From assembly GCA_905250025.1 (NCBI GenBank), contig CAJNOJ010000377.1:23924-87923 (forward strand): 64,000 nt of DNA. Reading direction: 5' to 3'. Source of the DNA: Adineta ricciae (Eukaryota; Rotifera; Eurotatoria; Adinetida; Adinetidae). Positions 58,212 through 64,000 of this stretch are shown here, piece after piece. How positions within the stretch are numbered: the stretch's first letter is position 1; each line of letters begins with the position of its first letter. The notes beneath the pieces were generated by a model. The model was not told where the DNA came from. It saw nothing but the letters and a program-made list of their open reading frames with translations, and made no database searches. The translations under genes were made by a program, and so were the position numbers.

Positions 58212-59583
58212 CTCGTGATGTTTCTCAACGTATATTCCTCGTTACCTTATAGTTGAAGATAAAGACTTCACTACTTCTAATCATTCTTATCACTAATGTA
58301 TTATTTGTAGACATACTTTGTCATGCTCGCATTGACTATTTCAAAGTTCACTTTTACTCTCGAAGAATTTGCTATACAAGAATGGGAATCTACCTAAAAC
58401 GGATTCTAATTAAGTTATAACAAAACCCAAATGCACACATATAATACTAATAGAATATTTCTCTGAAATAACAATTGTTACCGATAAGAAGGTGAATATT
58501 TTGTTGTATTATCAAGTAACCGTTACAATATAACATGTGATCTTGCGTTTCACATCTGTTTTTAACAAGTGAACAACAACATCGTTTTTCCTCACTGTCA
58601 TAACGTCACTCACTGAGATTTGTTTCGGTTAATTCCTCACAAGAACCTGTGTCGAGTCCAACTTATGCAAAAAATGTTGGCATACATATACAACGCACTT
58701 TTAAGTTGCATTTGTCTGCTAACAAAGCAAATGTACATACGGTTTACACAAGTTTAATCGCACCACTTTTTTCTGATTGGTAGTTCAGATAGTCTTTATC
58801 AGCAACGTTAAGCGAATACATGTGGTCTAGAAGAGATGACTCTAACTTTATGATTGGCTTTTAAAATTCGTTCGTATGGGTAAAATGATACCATGCTGCA
58901 ATATCCACGATAAATGTGATGAAAATTGAGATTCGAAGCAAAAACGACTGCGATAATGATTTTCACCGGTGCCTTCTCAACGTACGCAGCGAAACATCAC
59001 GAAGTAGATTCAGATGATGGATCAATTTATCGACATTGGTGTTTCGCGAAACTCGTCGATTTCATGTCCGAAATACCTCTGGGAAAAAGCACCTTTCCTA
59101 AGAGCACAAGACAAATATTACCGTTCTGAAAGTCTTTTATATGTGTGGGAAAGAATGAAAAGAAAAACAACGGTGTGGTTGCTTTACTTAACATCCACAT
59201 TTATTCTTGATCATTGCGCCATGTAAAAATCTTAATAAATCTATGCTCAAAGGTTAAACAGTACCACGAAATCAACATCTGTATACTTTTATTTTGGTAC
59301 ATTCAAGGCATACAGACTAATTCAATATTCCCGAATCTTCTATATGAACGTATGATCTAAGTATTTAGCATAAAAGAAACATAAATCAAAATTGTACAGG
59401 AGTTGATTTTGAATTATTTAAAATAAAAAATATTGAGTAGTAGACATTTTGAAAATTTGTTCCAATGTCGTTCTCTTTCTTCACATGATTAAATCAAATG
59501 TTTACAACTATAGTGCACGCAAATCCATTCGTTTTACACAGTAGAGATAAAAATAGATAATGATGATCACAATTCATCAAAAC
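58212..59583. other. Intergenic with unrecognised ORF trace
   Basis: Counterpart of 21942-23330. A 70-codon frame (59014-59226) contains WEKAPFLRAQDKYYRSESLL and ends DHCAM; family not recognised. Confidence 0.3.
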
Positions 59584-61042
59584 TCATAGGTAAAGAACGA
59601 AACTGCTTCGTTGGGCTGCTTGCCGGATCCGGTCCTGACCTGCGGGCGTCAAACTGCAATGACATAAATGCAATTGATGAAAGGTGATATTGGTGGATAT
59701 AGCAGAGCATATCACGTCTACACTGTCGTCAGTTATTAGGTTGTTGCCGGATAAGGTTAGCATTGTTAAACCACACTGACCCGATCTAATGCTTTCGAGT
59801 AATACTCGAACTCCCCGATCGGTAATCTCATTGTTGTTTAAAAATAAGTAGATTATGCAATGATTGATTCTGATCGCTTCAGCGAGGTATTCACAACCGG
59901 CATCCGACATTCCAACAGAATTCAGATAAAGAGTACGAAAATAGATGTTCTCATCTGATAATCCTTTGGCAAGTGACTGAACACCTACATCCAGTATGCG
60001 GTTTCCATCGAGAATCAACGATTTAAAAGCGGTATTTCCAAGAAATGCTTCCGATAAGATAGATGCACCGACAGAAGTTATTAGATTGTCACGAAGCGAT
60101 AGAATCATACATCTCTTTTCAATTAAACCTAACTTCACGACAATCTCCATATCTTGATCATTTAAATTCATCGAGTCTAAAGTCAATTTACCACGAGTTG
60201 GGGACGCTTGAATTATTTTTCCAAGCTCCGGATTACGATATCCATCTGCTACTGGAATGGTGTCGTCCACTATAAAATCATCAGGCAAACCTACCTCACA
60301 CAACTGAACTATTTGAATTCCGTCTTCACCTTTCGACGATCCAACCACTTTCACAGTTACGCCAGGAAGCAGAACTATCTCATCGTCATTCTGAACATGC
60401 GAGTGCTCTCGAATCGACTTTCCATACTTCGTCTCGATCGAAAACACCGTCTGCACTTCTTCTCTTCCCAAATACATTGGAGACTGAAGAGCATCGAACG
60501 AAGATGTCATCGAAGTCAACGACCACCATGTCACTTCATCTCCTTCGCGAAACTCTTCACCAACATCTTTCGCCACACCATGCCACAGTGTATCATACTC
60601 AGCATACCTACAACTCATTCACTCCAACCTGACTTTCTCAGAACTAATCATTCACTTACGGTAGTTTGAAGAGTGCTGTGTAGAATAGTTTGAGATAGTT
60701 GAGCCAAGGTTGAAGTTGATTGGGATCGAGAGAAGAAAGAGCTTGATTGAGAAGAACGTGGAGACTGTGGTGTGGTTCATTCCATTCCATTGTGTACAAA
60801 TAGATGGATGCTGATTCATCTTGTGTGAGGCCATGTTTGGGCTGTTGACAGTTGAGATTGGCGATCGTCATGTAGAGTTGTAGTTCGGTGCCGAGAATAT
60901 CGTGGAGTGGTTGACAAGCTTGTTCAAGAGGTAGAAGTGGATGCTGTTGGTAGTCATAGATTGAGTGGAGAGTTTGATGGGATGGTAGAGGAGGAGGAAG
61001 ATCGGTCAAAAGTCGTGGATTAATTTCGAAGGAAAAAGACAT
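59584..61042 (-). CDS. ART-LRR protein, first paralog, block B
   Basis: Exons 61042-60660 and 60607-59584, 468 residues. The LRR half matches the block A gene at 23331, while the ART half shares marker changes with the other block B gene (KDVGEEF, VVGSSKG). His is again in place of Arg (LWHGV). The polyproline run is three residues shorter than in 23331-24798, from loss of GGA units. Confidence 0.82.
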
Positions 61043-62463
61043 TGCGTCTGGTAAGAAATATTTGTTTTTGAATATTTTTATCAGATGCAGTAGTCAGAGA
61101 GCGCAAATATTGATGAAAAAAAGTTGGTAAAAACCAAGACGAAAAAGAATGAGTCATGGCGCATGTTATGATTAGAAAAGGGAAAAAAGTTTACGTATAG
61201 GTGAATGAATGTCGCTTATTCACGCCAATGAATAATAGCCTGTTTTTATGGTTTGCTCCAGTATAGTAACGCTAATACCAGAGTTGCAGAATCTTCCAAA
61301 ATTTTAAACTGTATTTTCTTCGCCGTTCACAAACTAATTTGAGGAAACGAATGTATGCATGTATGTGTAAAGAAACTGAAATAAAGCATCTACATGATGA
61401 ATAGAAGATTGTAGATAAATTTCAACGCAGAGTGCGTACGTGATATGTTGGGAAGGAAAAGAGATATGCTCTGTCAACATCTCCCGCGTAACAGTTTTCC
61501 AAAATTTTCCCGCCTGTTCGAGCACCCATATGAAAAGTTATGTACCATTGGTTAATACGTTTGCTGCAATATATATAACAGGGAAAAGATGAAAAAAAAA
61601 CTAAAATTTTTATTTGGTGTTCACTCTTAGTTGAAAACTAGCACGATGTAAGTTCACAGGATAGGCACGCTTCTTAATCATATGTTTCTCATCATCAGTA
61701 TTTGCACAATTGAAATGAGCGGGTTGCAAAAGATATTTTAGATTATTTGAATGAAATGAATGCATTGATCATTGTATAAATATGAATTGGACCAAGAGAT
61801 ATATGGCGATATTTAATAACAAGAGCACACTATGGAATACAGGCCATTCTGAATTCGACGACAGTGATTCAGAAGATGGAACTAGTTCCCAGGATGCTCG
61901 AAAACTAATAGTCGGTATCGCAGTTATACAAGAAGTATTAGTATCTCATGAATTCCTGTGGTTAAGTTCATCCTAAGTTAAAATTCAAGAAGTTCGTCCA
62001 CTACGAAAATAGTTGCACCTGCAGCTATGATCACGTTTGAAATAGTATGACAATGCACACTCTAACAAGGCATCAAAATAAAACGAAATGTTTACATATT
62101 GAATTTTCAGTTTTACTCTTCACCCTCACCTCTGATACTCATGTGTATATTGACGTCACCACCCACTTACTCAACAATACAAGTGCATACGAAAATAGCG
62201 ATATCACGAAAAGCACTCAGGCGGATTACTGAATAGACAGTTGACTTTTACGCTAGGAATTTGTATGATTTTTTTGTATACTCAGGGATTCGTGACTTGA
62301 TGATTTGTTTCTAGACATCGAACACTTCCGTGGCTTTTGCATATAAATATCTCCAGTATGCATAGATACTTTCATCATACCAATCAAAGCGATTTATCCA
62401 AACAAAAAAGGTAATCTATTCGTTTTTTTACTATGCTCTTTGTTGATATTCCGTTCTACGTAG
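61043..62463. other. Intergenic, weak short ORFs only
   Basis: Counterpart of 24799-26216; the 64- and 61-codon frames (61782, 62047) are open but unconstrained. Confidence 0.3.
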
Positions 62464-62706
62464 ATGAAACAATTCTTGAAAGCCTTTCTCGTCTGTATAT
62501 TGTTGACAAGCCAAGTATTGGGCGATTGCAGATCTGCATGTACAGCAGCTGGCTACAAGGAATCAGTCGTATTGGGCACTGCTCCGTTTTGTAATGGTCG
62601 ATGTGCTGATTGTGGTGCAGGTGGTGTGTGCTTATCGGATAAATGGTCGGAAGGACGAGGATGCTGGACAGGTAGTAAAGCCTGCTGTTGCTGGGGAAAA
62701 ATCTAA
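62464..62706 (+). CDS. Ten-cysteine secreted peptide, block B
   Basis: 80 residues; differs from block A at four positions (V7A, G40A, E51G, N58D by order), none a cysteine. The signal peptide and the CWTGSKACCCW end are identical. Confidence 0.75.
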   Translation: MKQFLKAFLVCILLTSQVLGDCRSACTAAGYKESVVLGTAPFCNGRCADCGAGGVCLSDKWSEGRGCWTGSKACCCWGKI

Positions 62707-62969
62707 ATGATAGATGCCTGGAAATAAAAACATTTGTTTTTATTTTTATTTTTTGCATCTTTTTACAACAAGAACAAAAGTGTATTCGAATTATTTAAGA
62801 TCCTTCGAATAAATCATTATAAACTGCTAAGTGACGTATGGTTAATCTGTTAAGGTATGATGCATATAATGTTAATAGAGCATAGACCGGTGTCCTTCTT
62901 GTTCCAAATCAAAAAAAGTACGGATATCATTTGGTTCCAGTGATTTTCTCATACCGTTTGAGTTTTGAA

Positions 62970-63990
62970 TTACACATAAATGATAAAACCACCACGTTGT
63001 TGAGCTGCAAGCTGAAGTTTCTCTTTGCCCGCACTGGAAAAGCCACAGTTACGAACATGCATCTGAAGGAAATAATGGCGTGCGAACATCGAAGAGCAGA
63101 TGATGTCAACACTTGCATCAGTTATTCGTTTGTTGCCAGACAAAGTCAGAAGTGAGGTATTGCAGTCAGGAGACATTATTGTTTCAAGCAATATGCGAAC
63201 TCCTCGATCACTAATGTCATTGTCGTTTAAAGTTAGATACATGTTATAGGGATTTCTTTGTAGCATTTCGGCCAGGTATTCGCAACCAGCGTCGGACATT
63301 CCAACCGAATTCAAGTTAAGTATTTTCACAGCACCACTATCAGTTCCCAATCCTTTAGCAAGAGACTGAACACCTGCATCCAGTATGCGATTTCCGTCTA
63401 ATTTTAAACAGAAAAAATAACGTCCAGGAAGTACCTGAGCCAAGATAGATGCACCCACAGATGTTATCATATTGTTACAAAGATCGATTGTCCCACAATT
63501 CTTTTCAATTAGACCTAATTTTACGACAATCTCCATATCTTGATCATTTAGATTCATCGATTCTAAAACTAAATGTTCGCGCTTTCCTAACGATCGAATG
63601 ATTCTTTCAAGGTTTGGATTATGGTATTCTTCTATTGGTGAACTAGAGTTCACTAAGTTACCTCCATCTGGGCCAATCTCACGCAACTGAACTATTTGAA
63701 TTCCGTCTTCACCCTTCGACGATCCAACCACTTTCACAGTTACGCCAGGAAGCAGAATGATCTCATCGTCATTCTGAACATGCGAGTGCTCTCGAATCGA
63801 CTTTCCATACTTCGTCTCAATCGAAAACACCGTCTGCGCTTCTTCTCTTCCCAAATACATTGGAGACTGAAGAGCATCAAACGAAGATGTCATCGAAGTC
63901 AACGACCACCATGTCACTTCATCTCCTTCGCGAAACTCTTCACCAACATCTTTCGCCACACCATGCCACAGTGTATCATACTCAGCATAC
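62970..63990 (-). CDS. ART-LRR protein, second paralog, block B, partial
   Basis: Only exon 2 is in the window (63990-62970); exon 1 lies beyond the right edge, and the intron begins at 63991. The LRR half matches 26697-28155 (EMLQRNPYNMYLTLNDNDIS). The ART part carries LWHGV and DDEIILLPG, with block B marker residues (KDVGEEF, VVGSSKG). Confidence 0.82.
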
Positions 63991-64000
63991 CTACAACTCA

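Larger units (their letters stand above)
36072..64000. repeat. Block B of the ~28 kb direct duplication
   Basis: Matches block A from its first bases (TGAGAATTG...) in the same orientation. The entry point lies inside the 33665-38123 segment, so this segment alone links the middle region to block B. B-only segments lie at about 37320-37440, 48664-49130, 51079-51850, 53777-53901 and 56896-57090. The block runs off the right edge inside its last gene. Confidence 0.95.

Noticed and set aside
1..64000. CRISPR arrays, rRNA genes, bacterial operons or ribosome binding sites
   Set aside because: None seen; gene structure is eukaryotic with spliceosomal introns.

Overview
The window reads as nuclear DNA of a bdelloid rotifer (inference). 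It is AT-rich and eukaryotic. Most introns are GT-AG and about 40-60 bp long, and many are placed here by reading-frame phase. The gene content matches bdelloids: many mono-ADP-ribosyltransferase (ART) genes fused to other domains, plus foreign-looking secreted hydrolases (GH28, GH5, an M15-like peptidase). Two copies of one block differ by roughly 5-7% in protein sequence, which is in the range reported between bdelloid alleles.

Layout. Block A (1 to about 28,170) and block B (about 36,072 to 64,000) are the same gene series in the same order and strands, separated by about 7.9 kb of single-copy sequence. Each block holds: a tRNA-like element; a GH5 endoglycoceramidase-like enzyme; an ankyrin-ART; a secreted M15-like metallopeptidase; a proline-rich RING-like protein; a TPR-ubiquitin E2-WWE-ART fusion; an eRF3-like release factor; an alpha/beta-hydrolase pseudogene; a foldback element; a GT8 glycosyltransferase; a secreted jelly-roll-like protein; a GH28 polygalacturonase-like enzyme; a U-box-Rab GTPase fusion; and two ART-LRR genes flanking a ten-cysteine secreted peptide. 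The middle carries a 49-residue cysteine-rich protein, a cold-shock/C2H2/KH RNA-binding protein, a membrane serine protease, a mucin-TSP1 gene, a gene with five PBZ-type fingers and a small membrane protein. Single N bases at 33664 and 38124 are assembly joins, so the tandem arrangement of A and B needs checking.

Theme. Eight ART genes of three architectures occur in 64 kb, with WWE domains (in two of them) and a PBZ array, both known ADP-ribose readers. Ubiquitin-type domains (E2, U-box, RING-like) are mixed in. The most striking gene is the TPR-E2-WWE-ART fusion, which puts ADP-ribosyl transfer, ADP-ribose reading and ubiquitin conjugation in one chain. It is intact in both blocks.

Decay between copies. 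Block B has a nonsense codon in the U-box-Rab gene, a lost splice donor in the eRF3 gene with a possible replacement 15 nt upstream, and a GH5 gene interrupted by the gap. The foldback element has its loop inverted between A and B. The ART-LRR genes show gene conversion: ART halves group by block, LRR halves by position.
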